Shown here: positions 24,093-33,360 of the stretch, piece by piece
How positions within the stretch are numbered: the stretch's first letter is position 1
Layout: the number at the start of each line of letters is the position of its first letter
Source: Christensenella sp. UBA1782
GTDB lineage: Bacteria > Bacillota > Clostridia > Christensenellales > DTU072
Length of the DNA: 41,612 nt
Assembly: GCA_002315475.1 (NCBI GenBank)
Contig: DCGI01000038.1
Coordinates: 10,424-52,035, forward strand
Direction: 5' to 3'
Position numbers and translations under genes: made by a program
Notes under the pieces: generated by a model
The model's database searches: none
Told to the model about the DNA's origin: nothing
The model's input: only the letters and a program-made list of their open reading frames with translations

Positions 24093-25264
24093 AGGTTTTT
24101 GACGGCATCCAATATGACGTCGGCAAGCTCCCGTTTTTCCAAAATAGGCAGACTTTCGATTCTGCCGTCTCGGTATAATAAAGTCGCTATGTCGGTGTCG
24201 GTACCAAAACCCGAACCTTGCTCGGTCACGTCGTTGGCTACGAGTAAGTCGGCGTTTTTCTTTTCCAATTTTGTTAAAGCGTTTTGTAATAAATCATTGG
24301 TTTCGGCGGCAAACGCAACCAAAACACGATGACCTTTTCGCTCTCCGACCGCTTTGGCGATGTCGGGATTCTTGACGAGTTCCAACGTAAGCGTTTCGCT
24401 CTTGACTTTGGAGGTAAACCTCTCTTTCATGCGATAATCGGCGGGTGCGGCTGCCTTAATGATGACGTCACAATCTTCCATTTCGCCGAGTACGGCGTCC
24501 ATCATGTCTTGCGTACTGACCACGTGAACGGCTTTTACGTTTTTAGGAACGGGTACCGAAATGTTGCCGTAAACGAAAGTAACTTCTCCCCCTCGTGCAA
24601 GAACGGCATCGCAGAGCGCCACCCCCATTTTTCCCGAAGAACGGTTGCCGATAAACCGAACGCCGTCGATGTCCTCCTGCGTTCCTCCCGCGGTAATCAA
24701 AACCCGCCGTCCTCGATAATCCGGTTTAGGCGTCAGTATTTCGTCTACCGCCCGAAAGATATTTTCGGGTTCTTCCATTCTCCCTACCCCCACGTCGCCG
24801 CAAGCAAGCTTTCCCACCGTCGGATCCACGACAAGGACGCCTCGACTGCGCAAAATCTCTAAATTCCTTTGCGTGGCTTCATCCTTATACATAACCGTAT
24901 TCATGGCGGGACAAACCATTTTGACGCCCTCTGTCGCCATAAACGAAGTGGTCAACATATCGTCGCAAATGCCGTCCGCAAGTTTGGCAAGTACGTTTGC
25001 CGTACAGGGCGCAATAACGTATACCCCCGCCCATTTTGCAAGGGAAATATGCTCCACTTCAAAATGCGGTTTGGGAGCGAACATATCGTCGATAACGGCG
25101 TTTTTCGATAACGTTTCGAACGTAAGGGGGCAAACGAATTCTTTTGCATGCTCCGTCATGACGACCTTGACGCCGTATCCCGCTTTTTTGAAACGAGAAA
25201 CCAAGTCGCAGGTCTTATAGACGGCAATACCGCCCGTTACGCCGACTACAATGTTCCGATTCAC
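24089..25264 (-). CDS. coaBC: Bifunctional phosphopantothenoylcysteine decarboxylase/synthetase
   Basis: 391 residues. Two consecutive steps of coenzyme A synthesis. The flavin-dependent CoaC domain (GVTGGIAVYK; APCTANVLAKLADG; PAMNTVMY) covers ~1-180. The CTP-dependent CoaB domain begins at ~190 (ITAGGTQEDIDGVRFIGNRSSGKMG) and includes AAPADYR and NDV-type motifs. The start is GTG at 25264, 9 bp after rpoZ, with only a weak ribosome site. Same operon as priA. Confidence 0.96.
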   Translation of the reverse strand: MNRNIVVGVTGGIAVYKTCDLVSRFKKAGYGVKVVMTEHAKEFVCPLTFETLSKNAVIDDMFAPKPHFEVEHISLAKWAGVYVIAPCTANVLAKLADGICDDMLTTSFMATEGVKMVCPAMNTVMYKDEATQRNLEILRSRGVLVVDPTVGKLACGDVGVGRMEEPENIFRAVDEILTPKPDYRGRRVLITAGGTQEDIDGVRFIGNRSSGKMGVALCDAVLARGGEVTFVYGNISVPVPKNVKAVHVVSTQDMMDAVLGEMEDCDVIIKAAAPADYRMKERFTSKVKSETLTLELVKNPDIAKAVGERKGHRVLVAFAAETNDLLQNALTKLEKKNADLLVANDVTEQGSGFGTDTDIATLLYRDGRIESLPILEKRELADVILDAVKNL

Positions 25265-25273
25265 GATGATGAA

Positions 25274-25477
25274 TTATTTGTCGGAACCGATTTTCAGTAC
25301 GATTTTTCCGTCGTACACTCTTTTTGCCGCTTCGCTGAGCGGTTTTACGCCTTGCGCATCCAAATCTTCCGCTTCGGTGGCGTTGATTTCTTTTGCGATT
25401 TTGGCTATGCCGCATACCAATGCGTAACGGCAAGGTGCTTTTTCGATAAGCTTATCGATAGGTGGATCGATTAACAT
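25274..25477 (-). CDS. rpoZ: RNA polymerase omega subunit
   Basis: 67 residues, a usual length for Firmicutes omega. It helps assemble the beta' subunit. The RYALVCGIAKIAKEINA run matches the conserved omega core; KPLSEAAKRVYDGKI is also typical. AAGGAG lies 10 bp before the ATG. Position between gmk and coaBC is the conserved order. Confidence 0.93.
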   Translation of the reverse strand: MLIDPPIDKLIEKAPCRYALVCGIAKIAKEINATEAEDLDAQGVKPLSEAAKRVYDGKIVLKIGSDK

Positions 25478-25503
25478 AATTTTTTGTCTCCTTCTTATAA
25501 ATT

Positions 25504-26115
25504 CTAACGTATATTTTTGAAGAAATCCTGCGTTTTGTATAAATTACGAAACCCTTTGTTTCTTTCTGCCAAAATAATGGACGCAACGTCGGCGATACAG
25601 GTTTCTTTGTCGTCGTTTATGACGATATAGTCGTAATCGCGGGCGTGTCCGACCTCTTCGCAAGCTTGCGAAAGGCGTAGTTCGAGCGTTCTGTCCGTTT
25701 CGCTTCCTCTCTCGGTCAACCGTTGTCGAAGAACGGGTAAAGAGGGCGGAAGAATAAAAATCGTTACCGCTTCGGGAATGGCTTTTTTGACGTTTTCGGC
25801 ACCGATGGTTTCGATATCCAAAATAACGTCCTGCCCTTCTTCGATTTTTTTCAAAATGGCGGATTTCGGCGTACCGTAACGGTTTTCGTACTTTTCGACG
25901 TATTCCAAAAAGTCCCCTTCCGCTATCATCTTATCGAATTGTTCGTTCGATACGAAATAATAATTGATACCGTCCTTTTCTCCTTGACGGGGTGCCCGAT
26001 TGGTCGCGGACACACTGAACGAAAGATCGCTGAACCTTTCTACCATCGCGGTGGCTACCGTTCCTTTTCCCGCTCCGCTCGGCCCCGAAACTACAAATAC
26101 AATACCTTTTCTCAT
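25504..26115 (-). CDS. gmk: Guanylate kinase
   Basis: 203 residues, full length. Phosphorylates GMP to GDP. P-loop GPSGAGKGT (11-19), SATNRAPRQGEKDGINYYFVS (GMP-binding region), DIETIGA, and the lid RGSETDRTLELRL. The start overlaps the yicC stop by 4 bp. The small remA (DUF370) gene often found between yicC and gmk in Clostridia is absent. Confidence 0.97.
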   Translation of the reverse strand: MRKGIVFVVSGPSGAGKGTVATAMVERFSDLSFSVSATNRAPRQGEKDGINYYFVSNEQFDKMIAEGDFLEYVEKYENRYGTPKSAILKKIEEGQDVILDIETIGAENVKKAIPEAVTIFILPPSLPVLRQRLTERGSETDRTLELRLSQACEEVGHARDYDYIVINDDKETCIADVASIILAERNKGFRNLYKTQDFFKNIR

Positions 26116-26984
26116 TCTATGTTTTGCACCTGCTCTCTAAATTTTTCCAATTCGTTTTTTGCTTCGATAACGCGTTCCGTAATGTACATATCGTTGCTTT
26201 TGGAACCCGTCGTATTGATTTCCCGATTGATTTCCTGTACGGTAAAGTCCAGTTTTTTGCCGACGGGATGATTTTGTTCAAACATTTCACGCGTATGGGC
26301 AAAATGCGTCTTCAAACGGGTAAGTTCTTCGTCGATGGCGACTTTGTCGGCATACAAACAAACTTCGGTAAGAAGGCGAGCTTCGTCCGTCTCGGCACCT
26401 TGCAAAAAATCGGATACCTTTTTACGAAGCTTTTCGGCATAGGTCGTAACCACCGAAGGGGCTCTTTCGGCAATTTCGGTCACCAACCTTTCCAAAGTCG
26501 AAAGTTTTTCGTTCAAATCGGCTTTTAACTTCTCCCCCTCTTTAACCCGCATGGCAACGAGATTTTCGCAGGCTTGCTCGGTGGCTTGTCTGCATAGCTC
26601 GGAAATGATTTCTATATCGTCTTCCGTCTCCTGTAACTCGATAACGTCGGGCATCTTCATGACGCGAGAAGCAGTCAAGTCGTTTTCAAAACCCTCGTCA
26701 GCCAATTTGCTTGCGATTTCCGAATACTTTTTTGCCAAAGGTAAATCGAGGGAAACCGAAGTTTTGTCGTCACGCGTGTTTTCGTAAAGCACGAAAACGT
26801 CCATGTGCCCTCTCGTAAGGTATTCCGAACAAACGCTCCGTACGATGTCCTCGCAAAACAGAAGGGTTCTCGGAAACTTGATGGAATAATCGGAAAATCT
26901 GTGATTGACCGACTTAATATCGATTGTGATTTTTCTACCGTCTTTCTCGGCTATGCCTCTGCCGAATCCGGTCATGCTCTTCAT
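26112..26984 (-). CDS. YicC-family protein (endoribonuclease family)
   Basis: 290 residues. Starts MKSMTGFGRG, the family signature, with an N-terminal YicC domain (VNHRFSDYSIKFPR) and a C-terminal DUF1732 domain ending with VQEINREINTTGSKSND and a long helical tail. Homologues act as RNases on some mRNAs and small RNAs; this is family knowledge. GAGG lies 6 bp before the ATG. It is the first gene of the yicC-to-rpe operon. Confidence 0.95.
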   Translation of the reverse strand: MKSMTGFGRGIAEKDGRKITIDIKSVNHRFSDYSIKFPRTLLFCEDIVRSVCSEYLTRGHMDVFVLYENTRDDKTSVSLDLPLAKKYSEIASKLADEGFENDLTASRVMKMPDVIELQETEDDIEIISELCRQATEQACENLVAMRVKEGEKLKADLNEKLSTLERLVTEIAERAPSVVTTYAEKLRKKVSDFLQGAETDEARLLTEVCLYADKVAIDEELTRLKTHFAHTREMFEQNHPVGKKLDFTVQEINREINTTGSKSNDMYITERVIEAKNELEKFREQVQNIE

Positions 26985-27012
26985 GGGCGACCTCGTTTTT
27001 TATTTTTCGGAT

Positions 27013-27041
27013 AGTATACCACAAAAAAAACCGAAATACAA
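27013..27041 (-). promoter_or_regulatory. Promoter of the yicC-rpe operon
   Basis: TTGTAT (27041-27036), a 17-bp spacer with a T run, and TATACT (27018-27013) on the minus strand, about 30 bp before yicC. It lies in the 77-bp gap after ligA. It is the only clear promoter seen for the 11-gene run down to rpe. Confidence 0.7.
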
Positions 27042-27061
27042 TTAAAATATATAATAATTTA

Positions 27062-29014
27062 TTATTTTTTCAGCATTTCCAAAAAAGTGGCTTCGTCCCA
27101 GATTTCGATGCCGAGTTTTTGGGCTTTGGCGAGTTTACTCCCCGCGTCTTCTCCGACGACGACAAGATTCACCGACGAAGAAACGGAATCGGCTACTTTC
27201 CCGCCTCTTTCTACGATTTCTTTGGCGGCGGCACTTCTTTTGAAGGAAGAAAGACTACCTGTCAAAACAACGTTTTTGCCCGAAAAAACTCCTTCTTTCT
27301 TTTCTTCCGCAACAAACGAAATTCCGGCGTTTATCAAGTTTTTTACACATTCGATATTCTTCTCGTCCGCAAAAAAACGACAGACGTTTTCTGCCATGAT
27401 TTGCCCGAAGTCGTCCAAGGTAATAATATCGCTAACGGTAGCGACGGATACTTTTTCCAACGTTTCAAACCTATCGGCAAGTTGTTTTGCCGCTTTCTTA
27501 CCCACCGTCGGAATACCCAAAGCAAACAAAAATCTGTCCAAAGTAATCTTCTTGCTTTTTTCGATTTCTTCCAATAAATTCTGTGCTTTCTTTTCCTTAA
27601 ATCCGTCTAATTTTAACAAGTCTTCCGTCGTCAAAGAATAGAGCTGATAGGGATATTCTATTTGCAACTCGTTATATAACAGTTCTGCCGTTTTTTCACT
27701 GAAACCTTCGATATCCATACAAGGCTTCGAGGCAAAGTGATCCATTTGCGACACGATGGCGGGAGCACAGTGTTCGACGTCGGTACAGTATAAAAACGCG
27801 CCTTCCTCACGGACGGGTGCGCCGCAAGCGGGACAACGATTCGGTCGAACGGTCTCGGGGAGCCCCTCTTTTTCTTCGGCGACGCCCATAATCTCGGGGA
27901 TGACGTCGTTACTTCGACGAATGAACACCCTTGAACCGATTTTTACTCCTTTTTTCAAAATATCGGCGTAATTGTTCAGCGTGGCTCTTTGTACCGTTAC
28001 CCCCATCAAATCGACGGGCGTCAAAACGGCAAGGGGATTCAATCTGCCCGTTCGGGAAACCTGCCAAACGATATCCTCCACCGTCGTGGTGGTTTCTTCG
28101 GCGTCAAACTTATACGCCACCGCCCATCTCGGGAATTTCTCGGTAAAACCGATTTCTTCCCGCAAAGCAAAATCGTTGATTTTAATAACGGCACCGTCTA
28201 TTAAAAAATCCATTTCGGGACGATGTTCTTCGATTTCATTCAGTTTTTCGGCAACTTCGGACGATTTATCGGTCATAAAGAAGATATCGTCGGTCAAAAA
28301 ACCTTGTTCGACCAAAAACGCATGAACCTCCTCTTGCGAAGAAAAAAGTTTTCCTTCGTAATAGCCGACGTTATATGCGACAAAATCCAAATTGCGGGAA
28401 GCGGTTACTTTGGGATTTAGATTCCGAATGGCACCCGCTACGCCGTTTCTGGCGTTTTTCAGCGGAACGGAAGCGGTTTCGTTATATTTCCGCAAAGAAC
28501 TTAACCGCATCAAACCTTCTCCCTGAATCTCGATTTCCCCTTTGTAGGGTATCGTCAAAGGAATACAACGTATGGTTTTTACCTGCGCCGTTACCTCCTC
28601 TCCTACGGTGCCGTCCCCTCTTGTGGCACCGGTAACCAGCACGCCGTCTCTATACGTCAGCGACAAAGTCAAACCGTCGAATTTATGCTCGACCGTCAGT
28701 TTCGGAATTTTGCCGAACTGTTTTTTGATTCTGTCAAACCACGCCGAAAGCTCCTCACTCCCTTTCGCTTTATCCAAAGAATACAGACGCAATTTATGCG
28801 GATACTGCACAAACTCTTTCAGAGTTTGACCGCCTATGCGATGGGTGGGCGACTCCGGCAAGACAAAACCCGTTTTTTCCTCCAAAGAAACCAATTCGTA
28901 ATACAACGCATCGTATTCCCCGTCCGATACGGTCGGGTTGTCCAATTCGTAATACTCTTTTGCGTAACGATTCAAAAGGGGAACCAACTCCCGTATTCTT
29001 TCTATATCATCCAT
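27062..29014 (-). CDS. ligA: NAD-dependent DNA ligase
   Basis: 650 residues, slightly short of ~670. It seals nicks in replication and repair. The Ia domain (YYELDNPTVSDGEYDALYYEL) is followed by the adenylation Lys in KFDG (111-114), then an OB fold. A four-Cys zinc finger (CPACGAPVREEGAFLYC, then C), HhH repeats (LDGFKEKKAQNL, LFALGIPTVGKKAA) and a BRCT domain (about 575-650) complete it. It begins 2 bp after the pcrA stop, so it belongs to dgt-pcrA-ligA. Confidence 0.97.
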   Translation of the reverse strand: MDDIERIRELVPLLNRYAKEYYELDNPTVSDGEYDALYYELVSLEEKTGFVLPESPTHRIGGQTLKEFVQYPHKLRLYSLDKAKGSEELSAWFDRIKKQFGKIPKLTVEHKFDGLTLSLTYRDGVLVTGATRGDGTVGEEVTAQVKTIRCIPLTIPYKGEIEIQGEGLMRLSSLRKYNETASVPLKNARNGVAGAIRNLNPKVTASRNLDFVAYNVGYYEGKLFSSQEEVHAFLVEQGFLTDDIFFMTDKSSEVAEKLNEIEEHRPEMDFLIDGAVIKINDFALREEIGFTEKFPRWAVAYKFDAEETTTTVEDIVWQVSRTGRLNPLAVLTPVDLMGVTVQRATLNNYADILKKGVKIGSRVFIRRSNDVIPEIMGVAEEKEGLPETVRPNRCPACGAPVREEGAFLYCTDVEHCAPAIVSQMDHFASKPCMDIEGFSEKTAELLYNELQIEYPYQLYSLTTEDLLKLDGFKEKKAQNLLEEIEKSKKITLDRFLFALGIPTVGKKAAKQLADRFETLEKVSVATVSDIITLDDFGQIMAENVCRFFADEKNIECVKNLINAGISFVAEEKKEGVFSGKNVVLTGSLSSFKRSAAAKEIVERGGKVADSVSSSVNLVVVGEDAGSKLAKAQKLGIEIWDEATFLEMLKK

Positions 29015-29016
29015 TT

Positions 29017-31278
29017 TTACACAATCTCCAATGGTGCCACCTGTAAGGTAAATTTCTTTACGCCCAAATCTTTGAACGCTACGGTTACCGTCGTATTATT
29101 GCCCTCTCCGTCCATAATAATTATGGTTCCGATGCCGTATTTTTTATGTCTGACTTTGGTACCAACATGATAAGCCGAAATGTCTTTCGGTGCGTTATTG
29201 GTTGCCGAGGCTACCGAAGTCGGCAGTTGTATTTGCGTTTTCGGTTGTTGTGAAACGGGCTTCGTATTATACGAAGGCGTCAAATAGGTAGGTTCGTCCT
29301 GCTCTCTGTCACAACCTTTCCCTACGATAGAGCGATAGCCGGCTTTTTTCCAAGGATTAAAAGGTTGCTCGGCTACGAGTTGCGTACCTTTTGCTTCGCT
29401 CATAAAGCGAGAAGGACGTACCGTCTCGGTACGATTATATTTTCTTCTGGTTCCGTTTACGGCGGAAATATACAAAAGATCTCTCGCACGCGTGATAGCC
29501 ACGTACATAACGCGACGTTCTTCGTCGACGCCGTTATCTTCCCGTAGACTCTGCGAAGAAGGAATCGTCCCTTCTTCACAAGCCACGATAAAGACGACGG
29601 GGAATTCCAAACCCTTAACGGCGTGCATGGTGGCAAGCGTCAGGGTATCGTCGTCCTCGTCTTCTTCGGATTTTTCCATATTCAGTAAAACGGTATGTAA
29701 AAATTCTTCCGGCGTGGTGTTTTCCTTATAGTTTTCTTCGACGTACGTCAAAAATTCTTCGATATTTTCCCAGCGGTTCAAGTCGTCTTCTTTGCCGGTA
29801 GAGCGGTAATACGTTTCAAAACCGACCATACCCACCAATTCTTGACAAAAATCGGAAAAAGACAAAAGTTTCTGTTGTTGTTTTAACGCTCCGATTAAGT
29901 CTCGGAATACGGCGATTTTTGACTTTACCGACACCGAAAAATCGGTAACGGCAATATCCATGATGACGTCATACAACGTTTCGCCGCGCTGGGCGGCATA
30001 CTGCAACATTTGTTCCACCGTCGTATCCCCGATGCCTCTTTTCGGCAGATTTATCACACGAACGATGGCATCGGTATCGGCAGGATTTACCAAAATTTTC
30101 AGATAGGCAAGTACGTCCAAAATTTCCTTTCTGTCAAAGAATTTGAACCCTCCGTATACCCGATAAGAAATCTTGTTTCTATTCAAATTTTGTTCAAACA
30201 GACGTGTCAGCGCATTGTTCCGAACAAGGATAGCAAAATCTTTATTTGTGTAGCCCTTGCTACGTTTAAGCTTCTTTATTTGGTCGATAACGCTATCGAC
30301 TTCTTCATATTCCGTCGAATACAGATTATATTCTACGCCATTCCCCTTCCCGCTTTCGGTAAAAAGTGCTTTGGGACTGCGTGCCGTATTATGTCGAATC
30401 AAGCGATTGGCACTGTCCAAAATTTCTTGTGTAGAGCGATAGTTTTGTTCCAATTTATGCGTTTTCGCATTGGGGAAGGACTTGTCAAAATCAAGAATAT
30501 TCCGAATATCGGCACCTCGCCAACCGTAAATACTTTGGTCGTCGTCGCCTACGGCGAACACGTTTTGCCACTTACACGCAAGCAATTTCAGTATTTCGAA
30601 CTGAATCCCGTTGGTATCCTGAAATTCGTCAACGTGAATATACCGAAACTTCGTCGCGTAATAGGTGCGTACGTCTTCGTTATCCCGAAGAAGGATATAG
30701 CACTTCATCAACAAATCGTCAAAGTCCATCGCGTTATTTTCGTGCAGTACTTCATCGTAGCGTTGATAGACTTCGCTTATCAACATGGCGTCCTTCTCGT
30801 CCTTTCTTATTTTGTTAAAATAGGCATCGGGCGAAAGTCCGGCATTTTTGGCAAGGCTGATGTGATAGGCGTACTTACTCTTGTCTTTGTCTTCTTCTAA
30901 GTGTTTTTCACGCAAAACCTTCCCGAGCGCTCTGCTCGAAGCCGATTCGTCATAGATACTGAATCCCGAAGTATAGCCTATTTTCTCTCCGTATCTGAAA
31001 AGAATTTTTACGCAAAGGGAGTGGAAGGTGGATACCCATACCGAGTTTTCTCCCAGCATATCGGTTAAACGCTGTTGCATTTCCCTCGTCGCCTTATTGG
31101 TAAAGGTTATGGCGAGGATATTCCACGCATTGACGTGCAGTTCGCCGATAAGGTAGGCGATTCGGTAGGTAAGGACACGGGTTTTTCCGCTTCCCGCTCC
31201 GGCAAAAACAAGGACGGGGCCTTCGGTGTCTTGTACCGCTTTTTTTTGTTCTTCGTTTAGTGTAGATAAATCAATCAT
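29017..31278 (-). CDS. pcrA: ATP-dependent DNA helicase PcrA (UvrD/Rep family)
   Basis: 753 residues from the ATG at 31278. GTG at 31287, overlapping the dgt stop, is an alternative. Superfamily 1A 3'-to-5' helicase for repair and rolling-circle plasmid replication. Motifs: Q-motif STLNEEQKKAV, Walker A FAGAGSGKTRVL, DEFQDTN, GDDDQSIYGWRGA, QNYRST, TLATMHAVKGLEF and VAITRAR. The C-terminal tail has a PcrA-type tudor-like domain (KVRHKKYGIGTII). PcrA-LigA pairing is common in Firmicutes. Confidence 0.97.
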   Translation of the reverse strand: MIDLSTLNEEQKKAVQDTEGPVLVFAGAGSGKTRVLTYRIAYLIGELHVNAWNILAITFTNKATREMQQRLTDMLGENSVWVSTFHSLCVKILFRYGEKIGYTSGFSIYDESASSRALGKVLREKHLEEDKDKSKYAYHISLAKNAGLSPDAYFNKIRKDEKDAMLISEVYQRYDEVLHENNAMDFDDLLMKCYILLRDNEDVRTYYATKFRYIHVDEFQDTNGIQFEILKLLACKWQNVFAVGDDDQSIYGWRGADIRNILDFDKSFPNAKTHKLEQNYRSTQEILDSANRLIRHNTARSPKALFTESGKGNGVEYNLYSTEYEEVDSVIDQIKKLKRSKGYTNKDFAILVRNNALTRLFEQNLNRNKISYRVYGGFKFFDRKEILDVLAYLKILVNPADTDAIVRVINLPKRGIGDTTVEQMLQYAAQRGETLYDVIMDIAVTDFSVSVKSKIAVFRDLIGALKQQQKLLSFSDFCQELVGMVGFETYYRSTGKEDDLNRWENIEEFLTYVEENYKENTTPEEFLHTVLLNMEKSEEDEDDDTLTLATMHAVKGLEFPVVFIVACEEGTIPSSQSLREDNGVDEERRVMYVAITRARDLLYISAVNGTRRKYNRTETVRPSRFMSEAKGTQLVAEQPFNPWKKAGYRSIVGKGCDREQDEPTYLTPSYNTKPVSQQPKTQIQLPTSVASATNNAPKDISAYHVGTKVRHKKYGIGTIIIMDGEGNNTTVTVAFKDLGVKKFTLQVAPLEIV

Positions 31279-31279
31279 A

Positions 31280-32254
31280 TTATTCACTGTCCGGTAAAAA
31301 TATTTTTTTTGCGGTGTGTACGGCGTAATTGTCGGTCATACCCGCAAGGTAGTCACATACGTTCGTCTGCAAATCTCCCCATCGTAATTCGGAAGGAATC
31401 TCATCGGGATGCGCAATAAAAAACTTAAAAAGCATGGAGAGCAGTCTGTCCGCTTTCTGTTGCAATTCGGCTCCCGCTTCGCTGAAATACACCCTCTCGA
31501 ACATGAAATCACGCAGTTTGTTCATATAATAATCCCCTTGGTCACTCAACGAGATTTTGTCCTTTTGATAGCTGTGTTCCACTATATCCAAAACGAGGGT
31601 ATTGATTCTTTCCCCTTTCGTATTGCCTAAAAATTCTCGGCAGTCGGCGGGAATGTCCTCGGGCTTCAATACGCCGGCTCGCACCGCATCGCTGATATCG
31701 TGATTGATGTAGGCGATTCTGTCGGCATAGGATACCACTTTTCCTTCCAAAGTGCAAGGGTTTCCGCTACTTTTGTGTTGCAAAATTCCGTCCCGCACTT
31801 CGTACGTAAGATTCAGTCCTTCTCCGTTGTTTTCCAAAACATCCACCACACGCAAACTTTGTTCGTTGTGATAAAAATGTCCCGTCAAAGCGTTCAACAC
31901 CCTTTCTCCCGCATGACCGAACGGCGTATGCCCTAAATCGTGTCCCAAGCCAATGGCTTCGGTTAAATCTTCGTTCAGCAGTAAAGCGCGCGAAACGGTT
32001 CTTGCGATTTGCGTAACTTCCAACGTATGCGTCAGGCGGGTACGAAAATGGTCGTCTTGAGGACTTAAAAAAACCTGCGTTTTGTGTTTTAGCCGTCGAA
32101 ACGCCCGACAATGAATGATTCTGTCGCGGTCGCGTTGAAATTCCGTACGCAGCGGACAGGGTTCTATGGCTTTGAGCCGACCTTTACTGTCCTCGCTTTT
32201 CATGGCGTACGGACTGAGAAAGGTTCTTTCAAACAATAGCTGTTGCTCTTTCAT
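31280..32254 (-). CDS. dGTPase-like HD-domain triphosphohydrolase
   Basis: 324 residues from the ATG at 32254, chosen because GGGAG is 7 bp upstream; an ATG two codons earlier has almost no spacing. Family enzymes hydrolyse dNTPs to deoxynucleoside and tripolyphosphate. Metal-binding residues appear as H in RLTHTLEVTQIA, HD in LGHDLGHTPFGH, and D in SYADRIAYINHD. The N-terminal RTEFQRDRDRIIHCRAFRRLKHKTQVF is typical. Short type-2 form, as in Firmicutes. First gene of dgt-pcrA-ligA, suggesting a nucleotide-pool/repair role. Confidence 0.93.
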   Translation of the reverse strand: MKEQQLLFERTFLSPYAMKSEDSKGRLKAIEPCPLRTEFQRDRDRIIHCRAFRRLKHKTQVFLSPQDDHFRTRLTHTLEVTQIARTVSRALLLNEDLTEAIGLGHDLGHTPFGHAGERVLNALTGHFYHNEQSLRVVDVLENNGEGLNLTYEVRDGILQHKSSGNPCTLEGKVVSYADRIAYINHDISDAVRAGVLKPEDIPADCREFLGNTKGERINTLVLDIVEHSYQKDKISLSDQGDYYMNKLRDFMFERVYFSEAGAELQQKADRLLSMLFKFFIAHPDEIPSELRWGDLQTNVCDYLAGMTDNYAVHTAKKIFLPDSE

Positions 32255-32281
32255 AATCATTCTCCCGTATGTAGTGTCTAT

Positions 32282-32310
32282 ACTATACCAAAAAAATCAC
32301 ATTTCTTCAA
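32282..32310 (-). promoter_or_regulatory. Promoter of dgt-pcrA-ligA
   Basis: TTGAAG (32310-32305), a 17-bp spacer and TATAGT (32287-32282) on the minus strand. It lies back to back with the PHP gene promoter; their -35 boxes are 17 bp apart. Confidence 0.75.
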
Positions 32311-32327
32311 GCAAAAAATGAATTTGC

Positions 32328-32356
32328 TTTACAATAGGTTTGTTTTTTAGTACACT
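32328..32356 (+). promoter_or_regulatory. Promoter of the PHP gene (predicted leaderless transcript)
   Basis: TTTACA (32328-32333), a 17-bp spacer and TACACT (32351-32356). The expected start, about 7 bp beyond the -10, falls on or next to the A of the ATG at 32364. Confidence 0.6.
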
Positions 32357-32363
32357 ATCTTAT

Positions 32364-33062
32364 ATGCAAAAATGGGAAACACATTTACACACGTACAAAG
32401 GTAGCTCTTGCGCCAAAGTGAAAGTCAAAAAAATAGCCAAGCTTTATGCCGAAAACGGCTATAGCGGTATCGTCTGCACCAACCATTTTAACATGGCGAA
32501 TTTCGAAAGCTATTATCACGGAAAAAAATCCCTTTGGATTCCCAAATACTTAGAGGAATTTTACGCACTGAAAAAGGCATGTCAAAAATACGGCATCACC
32601 GTTCTGTTGGGTTTGGAAATGTCCCTTCTCTCCCAACAAAAAGAACGGGGGAAAAAGGGTTATACCGAGCTTCTTCTTTACGGCATAACGCCCGAAGAAT
32701 TGCTTTCTTACGGCGTCAGCCTCACCAAATACACACCCGAAGAATTATTCCGTTTTTGCAATCAACGAAACTGGTTGCTCATTCAGTCGCATCCTTTTCG
32801 GACGGGCGTCGTTTTGCACGACCTAACCTGTTTACACGGTTTGGAAGTCTATAACGGACACCCACGCCATAAAAATCACAACGAACTTGCTCTTGCCTGC
32901 GCCCAAGAACATCGGTTGTTGCAGACGGCGGGTAGCGATTTCCACGAAATCGACTGGGCAAAAAGCGGGATGCTCTTTGCCGACGACGTACCGATTCACA
33001 CCGAACAAGACTTCGTCCTTGCCGTTCGCTCGGGAAAATTCGATATAAAACGAAGAAATTAA
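32364..33062 (+). CDS. PHP-domain phosphoesterase
   Basis: 232 residues. PHP domains are metal-dependent phosphoesterases, as in histidinol phosphatases, nucleoside phosphatases and polymerase proofreading. Metal motifs: HLHT at 7-10, TNHF at about 47, a central Glu/His region (LGLEMS, QSHPFRTG), and GSDFHEIDW near the C terminus. The ATG at 32364 puts HLHT at the family's usual position; no in-frame start has a ribosome site, and the promoter predicts a leaderless mRNA. Diverges from dgt. Exact substrate unknown. Confidence 0.88.
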   Translation: MQKWETHLHTYKGSSCAKVKVKKIAKLYAENGYSGIVCTNHFNMANFESYYHGKKSLWIPKYLEEFYALKKACQKYGITVLLGLEMSLLSQQKERGKKGYTELLLYGITPEELLSYGVSLTKYTPEELFRFCNQRNWLLIQSHPFRTGVVLHDLTCLHGLEVYNGHPRHKNHNELALACAQEHRLLQTAGSDFHEIDWAKSGMLFADDVPIHTEQDFVLAVRSGKFDIKRRN

Positions 33063-33080
33063 ATTTCCTTTCCCAAAAAC

Positions 33081-33108
33081 TTGCTTTTTCATAGGAAAAT
33101 GGTATAAT
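33081..33108 (+). promoter_or_regulatory. Promoter of the glycine riboswitch/AGCS unit
   Basis: TTGCTT (33081-33086), 16-bp spacer, consensus TATAAT (33103-33108). Predicted start near 33115, some 30 nt before the first aptamer. Confidence 0.75.
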
Positions 33109-33140
33109 GAAAGCAATTCAATAAAAAAGTCATTTGAAGA

Positions 33141-33306
33141 ATGTAGGAGATGGTCTTGCGACCGACCGAAGGAGTAATACTCTCAGGTGCCGAAGTCTTT
33201 CGGCGGGAACTATATTTCGATGACACTCCGGAGAAGTCGATCGCGACTGCCGAAGGGGCAATGCGCAGTATTCTTGCGCCAATCTCTCAGGCAAACGGAC
33301 GGAGCA
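33141..33306 (+). ncRNA. Tandem glycine riboswitch (two aptamers)
   Basis: Two consecutive glycine aptamers are recognisable by their cores. The first has AGGAGATGGT, ACCGAAGGAGTAA-like and CTCTCAGGTGCCGAAG. The second has GGAGAAGTCG, TGCCGAAGGGGCAA, TCTCTCAGGCAAACGGA and CGGAGC. The pair precedes an AGCS amino-acid:sodium symporter, a known target of this class. Two intrinsic terminators follow (33318 and 33361), so control is probably by transcription termination. Whether glycine turns the gene on or off cannot be told by eye. Confidence 0.92.
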
Positions 33307-33317
33307 TTTTTCCCGAC

Positions 33318-33345
33318 AATTCCGCTTTCGCTATCGGAATTTTTC
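33318..33345 (+). terminator. First terminator of the glycine riboswitch
   Basis: A 7-bp perfect stem (AATTCCG/CGGAATT) closes a 10-nt loop and is followed by TTTTC. It lies directly after the second aptamer and is the nearer expression-platform hairpin. Confidence 0.6.
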
Positions 33346-33360
33346 GGATTTTGCTTTTCG

